Positions 8,871 through 17,605 of a stretch of DNA of 64,000 nt are shown here, in pieces. The translations under genes were made by a program, and so were the position numbers. Positions within the stretch are counted from its first letter, which is position 1; each line of letters opens with the position of its first letter. Below the pieces are notes generated by a model. That model had not been told where the DNA came from. It did no database searches and saw only the letters and a program-made list of their open reading frames with translations. Origin of the DNA: Spirochaetia bacterium UBA5763 (lineage in GTDB: Bacteria; Spirochaetota; UBA4802; UBA5550); NCBI GenBank assembly GCA_002418835.1, contig DIEX01000020.1, positions 1 to 64,000 of the forward strand, given 5' to 3'.

Positions 8871-9137
8871 CTACATTTCGTATCTGCTGTAGAATGTATT
8901 TTTAAAAGGCAAATCATGTTTTATAACATACTCTTTATATCTGTTAACCCACTCCAGCAGCTCGGATGTATCGATGTTCTGAGCTTCCGCTCTGTTTTCC
9001 GCATCGATTGTGATAGTTACCGGATCATTAAAACTGATTTCAACAGAGATAAAGCTGCCGAGTTTTTCTCTGCCACTCAGTTTCTGAACGAAACTGTAAA
9101 CAATAAGGTCTATGTCTACTGATGTACGCATGTTCAT
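8871..9137 (-). CDS. Hypothetical 88-aa protein
   Basis: No family recognised. It is a small soluble protein with an acidic middle (DPVTITIDAENRAEAQNIDTSELLEWVNRYKEYVIKH) and no signal peptide or cysteines. An AGAGGGGG ribosome-binding site stands about 8-10 nt before the ATG, and an intrinsic terminator follows the stop directly, so it is very likely a real, singly transcribed gene. Function unknown. Confidence 0.65.
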   Translation of the reverse strand: MNMRTSVDIDLIVYSFVQKLSGREKLGSFISVEISFNDPVTITIDAENRAEAQNIDTSELLEWVNRYKEYVIKHDLPFKNTFYSRYEM

Positions 9138-9328
9138 AATGCGTTACCCCCTCTTTATAATAGGGCAATTAGATTTACAGCCCTGATGATGTAAACAAAT
9201 AATTCAACTTTTAAACATTCTGAAAAAAATAATACCTGTTATACGGATAAACAGAATGTGAGTCCTTCAATGAGAGGGAAATTACCGACCGGTCAATTAT
9301 AGCAGTTAACGGTTTAATTAATCCTAAA

Positions 9329-9415
9329 TGTCATCTCCGCGCAGGCGGAGATCCATTATTATAGAATATCAAATATTATTAACAATGGATTACTGTCTTC
9401 ACGGGAATGATGACA
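9329..9415. repeat. Palindromic intergenic repeat (TGTCATC...GATGACA)
   Basis: An 87-bp element in the 479-bp gap between 9138 and 9616. It begins TGTCATCTCCGCGCAGGCGG, includes ATCCATT, and ends in the rough reverse complement (AATGGAT...GGGAATGATGACA). This resembles the widespread class of palindromic 'TGTCAT' intergenic repeats. The rest of the gap shows only AT-rich sequence and no gene that I can support. Confidence 0.7.
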
Positions 9416-9616
9416 TTATGTATCGGATAACATAAAACAGGCTTAATTCATTCGTGAAAGGCTATAATTGTTTAAATGATTGTTTTATAACAGTCAAAAA
9501 AAGTGCTTGTAAATCCTTTATATACGGTTTATTAATCAAACATAAATAAAGAGAGTCTCTCCCATTCACGGTTCAAAAACGACAACATATTATCTGTAAT
9601 ACAGAGGTGCGATATT

Positions 9617-9862
9617 ATGAATAAACCAGCACGATATGTCATACCGGGCATAATCTCCCCCATCAGGGTTGCTCCGGAAAAGAAACAGATGTACATGAAG
9701 ATTATCTCCAGCCTTAAAGAGGATTTCACCGATCAGGAATTTAAAGAACTCAACTGGTGGGATATAATTATGCCATGCCTCGACTGTCACGGCATGAAGT
9801 TCACCCTTACTGACATTGCAATCGTTCTGCTGGTGCTGAGGAAAAAACGTTTTATAATCTGA
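9617..9862 (+). CDS. Hypothetical 81-aa protein
   Basis: Small protein without signal peptide or recognised domain. It has a C-x-x-C-H stretch (MPCLDCHGM, about residues 53-61) that could bind metal or haem, then a hydrophobic stretch (LTDIAIVLLVLRKK) near the end. The CxxCH is isolated and there is no export signal, so a cytochrome is unlikely. A GAGGTG purine run lies 10 nt before the ATG. The tail is convergent with the histidine kinase gene at 9933. A real gene is likely but not proven. Confidence 0.5.
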   Translation: MNKPARYVIPGIISPIRVAPEKKQMYMKIISSLKEDFTDQEFKELNWWDIIMPCLDCHGMKFTLTDIAIVLLVLRKKRFII

Positions 9863-9932
9863 GGTATCAGTTTACACGGTCTTTCTGTTCACTGCTTTTA
9901 AAATAACTTGTATTCCGGTTAAGAAGCTGTGT

Positions 9933-12092
9933 TCAAATTCTGAAATTAAAAATCACGGAAGTCCCATCCCCCCTTTCAATACTAACGTCACCTTTAAGCT
10001 GCTTTGCAAGGAGCTGAACAAGCATAAGGCCGAATCCCCGTGAATTGTTAAAATCAACAGATTCAGGTATCCCTGCTCCGTTATCTTTAATAATTACTGT
10101 AACTGCCCCTGAATTATTGAAAATCGAAATTTTTATAACACCTTTCTCATTCGCAGGGAATGCATATTTCATTATATTTGTCAGCAGCTCATTTATTATA
10201 ATACCAAGAGGCTGAAGGTGTTTAACATCGATTGTGAAGTCTTCAATCTCCTTCTGAACTGTTACAGATTTACTGTTCGGGAAGTTATCTATAATTTCAT
10301 CTGCCAGTGATGATATATAGGCCTTAACAGAAAGGGCGGCAACATTATGCGAACGGTAAAGCTTATCATATAACAGCATCATGCTGTTAACCCGGGAGGC
10401 AGCATCTTTTATGGCCGCAACAGCAGCAGGCTCACTTATGGTCGCGGTCTGAAGGGCAAGCAGGCCGTATATGGTATTCATATTATTCTTGATACGGTGA
10501 TGAACCTCTTTAAGCATCAGGTCCCGGTCTGACAGAAGATCCTGCATCGCGCCTTCAGCCTGTTTATACCTCGTAATGTCAGTGATATAACCCTCAATAA
10601 ATTTTACATCACCCTGTTCCCGTTCAACAACCTGCCCTCTCTCATAGACCCATTTGGTTACATAATCCCTGGACACAATCCTGTACTCAAGCTCCCACTG
10701 TTCTCCGCGGCTTACGGCATCGCGGATACCCTTCAACACGTAACTTCTGTCTTCAGGATGTATAAGAGTGCTGAAAGCTATACCGGCGTTAACTGCCAGT
10801 TCATGAGGATAATACCCTGTAAGGGTAAAAGCTCCGTCACTGACAAACTCAATTCTCCATTCCGGATCATTAAAGCATCTGTACACCATGCCAGGCAGAT
10901 TGCCGAGGATACTTCTGACCCTGATTTCACTGTTTTTCAGGGCCTTCTCGATCCTGACGCGGTCTGTTATTTCATAGGCAATAACATCTGATGCAGATAT
11001 ATGGCCTTCGTCATCATAAATCATTTTATTCAGCAGGTGGACATAATGTATTTTCCCGGATTTATCAAGCACTTCATAATCAACTGTGTCTGACACGGTT
11101 TCTCCACAGGCCATTTTCTGAAGACGTTCACTGAATTTCTTTTTACTCTTATCAGTGAGCAGCTGAAAAGGACTGATTGAAGTAATCTCATCCCTGGTGT
11201 AATTCAGGTATCCGAGAAAAACATCATTTGCCTGAACAAACTTCCCTGTTTTAAAATCAACCCTGTATATCCCGGCAGGGGCATTTTCGTAAAGCTGCCT
11301 GTAGTTAGCCTCACTCACCTTTAACGCGTTTTCAGTTTCAAGCCTATCTGTTATATCATGATAACTGAAGAGGATGCCGTTTATCAGAGGGTCATTTACA
11401 AGATTGGTGGCAGTGACTTCTATGTTCCTGTAGGTGTCATCTTTGCATCTATACCGGAACTCCATGATTCCGGTATTATTATTCCCGATAAGCTCCATGT
11501 AACCGGCTCTGCTCTTTTCAAGATCCTCAGTATGAATCCTTGACATTGAATTTGTTCCGATAATATCTTCAGGCGCCCACCCGAACCTCCGGGTTATATT
11601 AGGACTTACATATTTAACAAAACCGCTGCTGTCAGTTATCCCTATAATATCCCTGATATTAGAGAGCATTGCCTGCTGTTTCCGCTCACTCGCTGCAATC
11701 TGCCTTTTCGCGTCAAAAAGCCTGAAAGCCATTTTTATGGAAGCATCAAGAACAGTTATCCCTGAGTTCTTTACCACATAACCGTATGAAGTAATCTTCT
11801 CTGTGGTTTCAACAACTTCAGGCTCTATGTGACTGGAAAGAAAAACTATAGGTACTTCACGAAACTTAAGAATTGTCCTGGCTGTATCAGGGCCGTTAAT
11901 CCCTGTACCTAGATCAATATCCATGAGGATAAGTTCAATGCTGCTGTTATTTTTAAATATATCCAGGGCTTCCTGTCCCGAATAAGCGGGGATAACATTA
12001 TATCCGTATTTTTCAAGTGATAACTGTTCTTCCATTGCAGTGATCACATTATCCTCCACAAGAAGGACTGTCCTTTTATTATTGCCGACCAT
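9933..12092 (-). CDS. Sensor histidine kinase of the HWE/HisKA_2 type (REC-PASx3-HisKA_2-HATPase)
   Basis: 719 aa, soluble. Receiver domain (1-125; acidic ED at 13-14, phospho-acceptor Asp58, Lys108), then three PAS/PAC domains (about 140-250, 260-380, 390-510), a HisKA_2 dimerisation region with LKEVHHRIKNNMNTIYGLL (phosphorylatable His531), and an HATPase_c domain (INELLTNIMKYAF; DNGAGIP; RGFGLMLVQLL). This architecture is usual for soluble light, redox or metabolite sensors that phosphorylate separate receivers. There is no C-terminal receiver, unlike the hybrid kinase at 1949-5128, whose N-terminal receiver is a distant relative of this one (GYxxKxSGxxxLxASIxxA shared). Transcribed alone; 647 nt upstream are gene-free. 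Confidence 0.9.
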   Translation of the reverse strand: MVGNNKRTVLLVEDNVITAMEEQLSLEKYGYNVIPAYSGQEALDIFKNNSSIELILMDIDLGTGINGPDTARTILKFREVPIVFLSSHIEPEVVETTEKITSYGYVVKNSGITVLDASIKMAFRLFDAKRQIAASERKQQAMLSNIRDIIGITDSSGFVKYVSPNITRRFGWAPEDIIGTNSMSRIHTEDLEKSRAGYMELIGNNNTGIMEFRYRCKDDTYRNIEVTATNLVNDPLINGILFSYHDITDRLETENALKVSEANYRQLYENAPAGIYRVDFKTGKFVQANDVFLGYLNYTRDEITSISPFQLLTDKSKKKFSERLQKMACGETVSDTVDYEVLDKSGKIHYVHLLNKMIYDDEGHISASDVIAYEITDRVRIEKALKNSEIRVRSILGNLPGMVYRCFNDPEWRIEFVSDGAFTLTGYYPHELAVNAGIAFSTLIHPEDRSYVLKGIRDAVSRGEQWELEYRIVSRDYVTKWVYERGQVVEREQGDVKFIEGYITDITRYKQAEGAMQDLLSDRDLMLKEVHHRIKNNMNTIYGLLALQTATISEPAAVAAIKDAASRVNSMMLLYDKLYRSHNVAALSVKAYISSLADEIIDNFPNSKSVTVQKEIEDFTIDVKHLQPLGIIINELLTNIMKYAFPANEKGVIKISIFNNSGAVTVIIKDNGAGIPESVDFNNSRGFGLMLVQLLAKQLKGDVSIERGDGTSVIFNFRI

Positions 12093-12739
12093 TATTACAC
12101 ACCTTGATACCTGAAGAGACTACACTGGCTTGAACCGGTTTACCGCAGGATTTATACATACCATTACTTATTCTGTTATGTGAAACACACAATGTATTCT
12201 TTGTCAAGAAAGGTATAGCAGGGAGCGGATTAAATTTGCCTCTATTATTGGTATCACGGGATATAGCATAAAACCCGATGAAACGCAGTGAATGTTTACC
12301 CCACTGCAACCCTGACAGTTTTTACTCCTTACAGATATTTTAATTGACATAATAATAATACTCCCTGCTAATAAAATAATATAGATAAGTAATATTGTTT
12401 TCTTTGCCCTGTCATTTACTGTAATTCCAAGATTCTGCCGGTATATAAAACGGATTACATTCAGGCTTTTATCTGCAATATTACACTTCCAGCAAAAATA
12501 CCACTCATATTACTAAGAATCCTTTACGCAGGAAAAGTATACACCTGTGTCTTTTCAGATTACAGCGAATTGTTCTGATTCATCAGCAATCATCAATGCA
12601 CAGCTTTACGTATTACGGTGGTTATATGGTTCAGCAGGTATATCATAAACTGAGTTGAATTGAATGGTGATATCCGTGTCCGGGGGGATGATTATACCGT
12701 GATACCACCTCAACAAATAAAAAGGAGCCGTGAATTATC
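12093..12739. other. Gene-free AT-rich intergenic region
   Basis: Between the divergent kinase and chemoreceptor genes. I see no convincing coding region: an antisense ORF at 12079-12309 lacks a ribosome-binding site and any family. TTGACA occurs at 12345-12350, but no well-spaced -10 follows. This stretch is unusually long for the window and may hold promoters for both flanking genes. Confidence 0.4.
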
Positions 12740-14305
12740 ATGAACATGAAGAGCAGCAATACTAAAACAGTAAACGTGGTTAATAAAAATTTAGAAAGCC
12801 ATAAAATATTCTCGGAAGTCATGATTACCAATAACTGGCGACTCATGAAGGCCTTTATAATAATCCTGGTAATCGCCAATGTTTCAGTTATTGTGATCAA
12901 GGCAACAGGCAAAGGGTCACAATATCTGACATATACAGACATTCTTGTTGAGGTTGTTGCTGTTACACTGCTTATGTTTATAACTAAAATATTCAGCGAC
13001 CGGTTCCGCGGCAGTAAACGTTCTGCAATTATAACATTAACCGGTGTTATGCTGGCACTGGGGATTTTCCAGTTTTACTTTCACGGGTCCAGTGAACTTT
13101 TCGCCACCAACTACATACTGCTTGCTTTAAGTGTATTTTATTTTAATCGCAGGCTTTCAATCTATGCCCTCTTCCTTGTGCTGGTAACGCAGACCGCTCT
13201 TTTTATATTAAAACCTGAACTTATCCCCGGGGGCCCTGCATCAAACCTGCTTGTGAGGTATATTATCTATTTCATGGTGGGTATCGGTGCCATGGGGGGA
13301 GCAGATGCCACTCACCGTATACTGATGCTGGCCATTGAAAAGCAGGATGAAGCCAACAGCAACTTTTCCAGCCTCCAGGGGGTGGTTAATGCTGTTATTA
13401 AAACAATCGGTATACTGAAGGAACAGACATCAGAACAGACACAGGTTACCCTTGATATGAATGACGTTTCCCAGCAGCAGGCAGCAGCACTGGAGGAGAT
13501 ATCAGCGTCACTGGAGGAGCTGACAGCCAACTCTGAATCTATAAGTAATATAGCCCGTTCGCTTTTTGAGGAGCTGGATATTACAGTTGAATCCGTTGAC
13601 GACCTGAAGAAAGTGAACGACCGCACACAGCAGAGCTCAATAGAAATAAATGAAACCCTGAACAATGTTTCAACATATTCTGAGAATTCATCCAGCCATT
13701 TACTTAAAACAAGGGAGAGCGTAGTTACCCTGAAAAGCAAAAGTGCCGAGATGTCAGACTTTGTCCAAGTCATCAATGATATTGCCGACCAGGTAAACCT
13801 TCTGTCGCTAAATGCCTCCATTGAAGCAGCCAGGGCAGGAGAAGCGGGCCGTGGTTTTGCAGTTGTGGCAGATGAGATATCAAAACTTGCTGATGCCACA
13901 TCAAGCAACGCCCGCGAAATAGAAAGGATAATCCGTGACAACCAGTCTCTTATCGACAACAGCAACAAACTGATAGACGAATCGACAAATATGATGCAGC
14001 AGCTGAATAATGCAATCCAGAGAATTAAAACTGAAATTCAGGATATCGGTGATCTTATCGGGGACATTGACCTCACTATAAAGACCATCAGGAATCTGAA
14101 TACAAAGGTGCATGATTCCAGTAAAAAAATTGAACATTCCACATCTGAACAGCGCCTTGCCACTGATGAATCAAGCCGCACAACAGCTGATATAGCGCAG
14201 AAAGCCCAGGATATAGTAAATTTTGCAAGCCGGATTAATGCTACTACCATGAATATAAATAACCTGGTGAATGACCTTAATGATATCACAAAGGATCTGA
14301 GGTAA
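12740..14305 (+). CDS. Methyl-accepting chemotaxis protein without HAMP
   Basis: 521 aa. The N-terminal 190 residues contain about six hydrophobic helices (36-56, 66-83, 95-112, 121-135, 139-158, 170-188) and no large periplasmic loop, so the sensor is membrane-embedded. The cytoplasmic helical bundle follows with the conserved MCP hairpin tip at 345-382 (VINDIADQVNLLSLNASIEA then ARAGEAGRGFAVVADEI). There is no HAMP domain and no C-terminal NWETF pentapeptide. It would signal to a CheA/CheW array encoded elsewhere. AAAGGAG lies about 13 nt before ATG 12740. The stop is followed by a 28-bp tandem repeat. Confidence 0.88.
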   Translation: MNMKSSNTKTVNVVNKNLESHKIFSEVMITNNWRLMKAFIIILVIANVSVIVIKATGKGSQYLTYTDILVEVVAVTLLMFITKIFSDRFRGSKRSAIITLTGVMLALGIFQFYFHGSSELFATNYILLALSVFYFNRRLSIYALFLVLVTQTALFILKPELIPGGPASNLLVRYIIYFMVGIGAMGGADATHRILMLAIEKQDEANSNFSSLQGVVNAVIKTIGILKEQTSEQTQVTLDMNDVSQQQAAALEEISASLEELTANSESISNIARSLFEELDITVESVDDLKKVNDRTQQSSIEINETLNNVSTYSENSSSHLLKTRESVVTLKSKSAEMSDFVQVINDIADQVNLLSLNASIEAARAGEAGRGFAVVADEISKLADATSSNAREIERIIRDNQSLIDNSNKLIDESTNMMQQLNNAIQRIKTEIQDIGDLIGDIDLTIKTIRNLNTKVHDSSKKIEHSTSEQRLATDESSRTTADIAQKAQDIVNFASRINATTMNINNLVNDLNDITKDLR

Positions 14306-14325
14306 CCAATACAATACAGCCGTAG

Positions 14326-14386
14326 CCCAAAAAAGTACAGACGTAGCATGCTACCCAAAAAAGTACAGACGTAGCATGCTACGTCT
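14326..14386. repeat. Tandem 28-bp repeat ending in a 20-bp palindrome
   Basis: Two identical 28-bp units (14326-14353 and 14354-14381), each starting CCCAAAAAAGTACAG and containing GTAGCATGCTA. The second runs into the 20-bp perfect palindrome AGACGTAGCATGCTACGTCT (14367-14386). Located between the chemoreceptor stop and the CoA-transferase terminator. Two units with no spacers exclude a CRISPR array. Confidence 0.75.
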
Positions 14387-14398
14387 CAACCAAAAAAA

Positions 14399-14419
14399 GC
14401 TCCCCGTAAACCGGGGAGC
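14399..14419 (-). terminator. Intrinsic terminator of the CoA-transferase gene
   Basis: GCTCCCCG (14399-14406), 5-nt loop, CGGGGAGC (14412-14419), an 8-bp perfect GC-rich stem. On the minus strand the stem is followed by TTTTTTT (complement of 14392-14398). Confidence 0.8.
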
Positions 14420-14458
14420 CTGAGACTGAAACAACAAATATATAAACGAGACACTCTC

Positions 14459-15886
14459 TTAAAACTGCTTGTTTGAAAATCTCCATAACCTCATTCTTTC
14501 AGCTTCCTTAATGAGATCATCTCTGAAATCGGGGTGCGCCAGGTTAATCAGCTTTTCTGTTCTCATCCATGTGGGTGAAGCAGTAAGCCTCTCGACACCG
14601 AATTCAGTGGCAACGAAATCCACCATCTGTCTCGGTATTGTTACAACTGTTCCTGCTTCGAGAGTGGGGGTTATCCTTGATACAACTGTTCCGTCCCTCT
14701 CGGTATATGTTGATGCAAGGCATATAAAGCTCTTCCCGTTAGTGGATTTATAAGCTCCTGTTATGAAATCTGTCATACCGCCGTTGCCGGAAACCTGCGA
14801 CGGAATTCCATTCGCCATGTTGCTCTCGGCGTTCACCTGTGAGAGCAGGTCAACCTGAATCGCGTTATTTATACTGACAAAGTTATCAATCTGCCCGATG
14901 ATATTAGGATCATTGGTGTAATTTACCGGATACCCTGCAATAGCTGAGTTATCATGCATAAAATCATAGAGCTTCTGCGTACCGATTGCAAAAGTGTAAA
15001 CGCATTTATGCCGGTCTATATACTTCTTTGAACCATTCATCCTCCCTGTTTCGATCATATCCATAAACGCATCAACCAGCATCTCTGTGTGACCGCCGAG
15101 ATTTTTCAGGTCAGATTCAGCAATCATCTTGCCTACAGCATTAGGCATTGCCCCAATACCAAGCTGTATACATGCACCGTCATGTATGTACGGCATAATA
15201 TTCTCAGCAATTTTGCGATCAATATCAGAAGGTTCTGCTGTGGGAGCTGCGAAAAGATTCTGTGTATCCGGCGCTTCCACTATATAATCAACGCGGGAAA
15301 TATGTATGGAGTCCTCTGTACCGCCGAGACACCAGGGCTGATTTTTGTTTACTTCAACAATCACAAGCCCAGCCTCATCAGCAAATGCTGATGTTGCAGA
15401 GTTCTGAGGACCGAAGTTGAAAAAACCTTTTTCATCCATTGGCCCTGTCTGACAGATGGCCACCCACTTTATCTTATCCTTCAGGTCGGGATTGTTATAA
15501 GCCGCAGATCTATAGGCTTTGCTTATATCAAGGGTGCGCACATAGTACGGGGCCCGCTCATAAAGTATAGGTGAATAGTATGGATTGAAATTTACCTGAA
15601 GCATCCGTGTCACCTTGCTCCAGTGCCAGTCATTGTAGATAAAGCTCCCTGGATATTTCAATACATCAGGAGGAGGGGGAACAGTTGCAGCACAGTAAAT
15701 TGTGACATCCCTTAACTCTTCATGCCTGCGCGCCAGAGCCTGGTCAACAACAACAGGCTTGCCGTTAAAAAAACCGTAATCAATAACATCGCCTGAATTG
15801 ATCCCTTTTACCGCTATATCCGCGGACACACACTTACGCTTATACTCCTCAATAAGATTGTTTGAGCAGCCCTGTGTAAAATTCAT
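14459..15886 (-). CDS. Acetyl-CoA hydrolase/transferase family CoA-transferase
   Basis: 475 aa, matching the 4-hydroxybutyrate/succinate/butyrate:acetate CoA-transferase family (class I-like). These enzymes move CoA between acyl-CoA and acetate through a glutamyl-CoA thioester. Landmarks: IQLGIGAMPNAV (about 240-251), LGGHTEMLVDAF with the expected nucleophile Glu268, GIPSQVSGNGGMTDF (about 360-374) and the family C-terminus ATEFGVERL...LAHPDFRDDLIKEA. Substrate cannot be fixed from sequence; a fermentative role in acetate, butyrate or succinate metabolism is inferred. The start has AGGGGTG about 7 nt upstream. Single gene with its own terminator. Confidence 0.88.
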   Translation of the reverse strand: MNFTQGCSNNLIEEYKRKCVSADIAVKGINSGDVIDYGFFNGKPVVVDQALARRHEELRDVTIYCAATVPPPPDVLKYPGSFIYNDWHWSKVTRMLQVNFNPYYSPILYERAPYYVRTLDISKAYRSAAYNNPDLKDKIKWVAICQTGPMDEKGFFNFGPQNSATSAFADEAGLVIVEVNKNQPWCLGGTEDSIHISRVDYIVEAPDTQNLFAAPTAEPSDIDRKIAENIMPYIHDGACIQLGIGAMPNAVGKMIAESDLKNLGGHTEMLVDAFMDMIETGRMNGSKKYIDRHKCVYTFAIGTQKLYDFMHDNSAIAGYPVNYTNDPNIIGQIDNFVSINNAIQVDLLSQVNAESNMANGIPSQVSGNGGMTDFITGAYKSTNGKSFICLASTYTERDGTVVSRITPTLEAGTVVTIPRQMVDFVATEFGVERLTASPTWMRTEKLINLAHPDFRDDLIKEAERMRLWRFSNKQF

Positions 15887-16159
15887 AATGATACACCCCT
15901 ATTTTTTAATAAATAGCGGGTTATGCCTGAATATTGCTCTTCCTTCTGACCGGTGCGGATTCTCCGGCTTTAATTGAATCCGTACACACCATTGTTTTTT
16001 TTATATTTAATTAGATAAACCGGCAATAATTCTGTATATATTCAGGCTGGAGATTATAAATCAATCTTTTTTCTTATTCAAACACAAAATTTTTAATTAT
16101 AAAACAAGATATAAGCAAATATTAGATGACCGTTCAGTCTTTTTGGTTCCAAAAAAGGC

Positions 16160-17584
16160 TTACAGCCTGTATAAGAATCCGACTCCTGTTTCAGCATATA
16201 TTCCTTCATCTGATCCGGCAAGGTATATCCCCGCGCCCCTGAATGAAATATAGGATGAATAACCTAAACGCCACAAAACTTCAATTCCTGCACCTGCCGC
16301 AGGGCCTGCATCAAAAAGAGTCTCATCCTTATATTCATCACTTATCTGATCAATTGAAGTGTAATCAGAATAGATGAATCCGGCACCGGCAGTAAGATAC
16401 GGCTTAACCGAAATCCTCTCTGTAACATCAAACCTGTACCCGACGGAAAACATCAAAGGGACTAACAATGAATAATCTGTCTCCTTCCGGAGTTCCTCAT
16501 ACGAATCTCTCCCTGTGAGGTAATAGAACCCCAGGTCAATGCCGGCAACTAAACCGTTTACATAATAATTACTTAGCGAATATGAAAATACACCTCCGAA
16601 CCCTATCCCCGCAATATCAGCCAGCTTCCCCATAGGGAAAATTACTCCGGGATAAAATGATACGAGCTTATACCTCCCTGCCATCTGCGCGCGTGAAAGA
16701 TCTGACTCATCGCCTTTATCATCCACTGCTGCGACATACAGTTTCCCGAACCGGTTCTCCCCCCGCACATCAAATCTTTCGTTTTTCGTCTCGCCAAGGA
16801 GTTTTTTATCATCACCATCAATGCCATAGACTCTGTATCGCTCCACCCTGCCGTCAGGATCAACAGAGGGTTTCCATGAGAGGGATCTGACACCTGCGGA
16901 TGAAATGGTATACACGGTTTCTGATGGTTCATGAGGTTTGATATTCTTAGTTGTAACTTCGATTTCATTGCTATATGGTGTCTCATCACCCTTTGAATCA
17001 ACACCGGTAACAACAATAAAAAAACGAGTATTGCTTGGTAGATCTTCAAGGGTATAAGTGTTTCTCCGGCTGGTCTCCCTCAGAGTGTACTTATCTTTTT
17101 TACTTTTCTTCGTGTATATATTATACTTATCCATTTTATCATAAGGGTGATACCATGAGAGTTTGATGCTCTCAGTATCTGCTTCACCTTTCAGGCCTGA
17201 GGGGTTCCTCTCAGCAAGGAAGAGCACATCAAGCCTCGGCACTTTAAATTCGGTATTCTTATACAGCTCATTACGGAAGGTATATGAATCACGGTCCTCA
17301 TCCACCATGTATGCGGTGAAACTTTCGCCGTTCTTCTTCTGCACCAGCATCTTACCCATTGTAAGTTCAGTGTAGAGGATACGGTGTATTTCACCGCGCT
17401 TGAAGGTTAGTCTCTTTTTTGCTGCATCGATAATTACAACAGATGCTGCGCTGTCGCTGATGATGTTCCCTTTATGTATACTGCCGTCTTTAAGAAATAT
17501 ATATTCAGCGGATAGCTGTGGAGAGTAAGCTAAAAATAAGAGAGAGATTAAAAGATACCTGTATATAGATTTCATCTGATTCAT
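16160..17584 (-). CDS. Exported protein: beta module, FN3 domains and outer-membrane barrel
   Basis: 474 aa. Signal peptide (YLLISLLFLAYSPQLSA), then an about 100-residue two-part module (28-130: IFLKDGSIHKGNII...RILY...KKNGESFTAYMVDEDRDSYTF) that recurs in the 27113 protein. Two fibronectin type III-like domains follow (about 130-215 and 225-305; SIKLSWYHPYDKMDKYNIY, LSWKPSVDPDGRVERYRVY). The last 165 residues alternate aromatic/hydrophobic residues and end in ETGVGFLYRL, as in outer-membrane beta-barrels. Likely a surface anchor or adhesin-like protein. It lies 21 nt after the FN3/GLUG lipoprotein gene and is probably co-transcribed with it. Confidence 0.75.
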   Translation of the reverse strand: MNQMKSIYRYLLISLLFLAYSPQLSAEYIFLKDGSIHKGNIISDSAASVVIIDAAKKRLTFKRGEIHRILYTELTMGKMLVQKKNGESFTAYMVDEDRDSYTFRNELYKNTEFKVPRLDVLFLAERNPSGLKGEADTESIKLSWYHPYDKMDKYNIYTKKSKKDKYTLRETSRRNTYTLEDLPSNTRFFIVVTGVDSKGDETPYSNEIEVTTKNIKPHEPSETVYTISSAGVRSLSWKPSVDPDGRVERYRVYGIDGDDKKLLGETKNERFDVRGENRFGKLYVAAVDDKGDESDLSRAQMAGRYKLVSFYPGVIFPMGKLADIAGIGFGGVFSYSLSNYYVNGLVAGIDLGFYYLTGRDSYEELRKETDYSLLVPLMFSVGYRFDVTERISVKPYLTAGAGFIYSDYTSIDQISDEYKDETLFDAGPAAGAGIEVLWRLGYSSYISFRGAGIYLAGSDEGIYAETGVGFLYRL

Positions 17585-17605
17585 CCTTAAAAATTTTACT
17601 CCGTG

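Noticed and set aside
9770..9800. CxxCH haem-binding motif in the 81-aa protein as a cytochrome
   Set aside because: No signal peptide for export and no second haem-associated feature.
12079..12309. Minus-strand ORF of 76 codons upstream of the HWE-type kinase
   Set aside because: No ribosome-binding site or signal; Cys and basic residues scattered; looks like chance reading of the intergenic region.
12643..12942. Antisense ORF overlapping the chemoreceptor start
   Set aside because: Opposite a clear MCP coding region; its hydrophobicity mirrors the MCP membrane helices.
14326..14386. CRISPR-like tandem repeat
   Set aside because: Only two directly abutting units with no spacers and no cas genes in the window.
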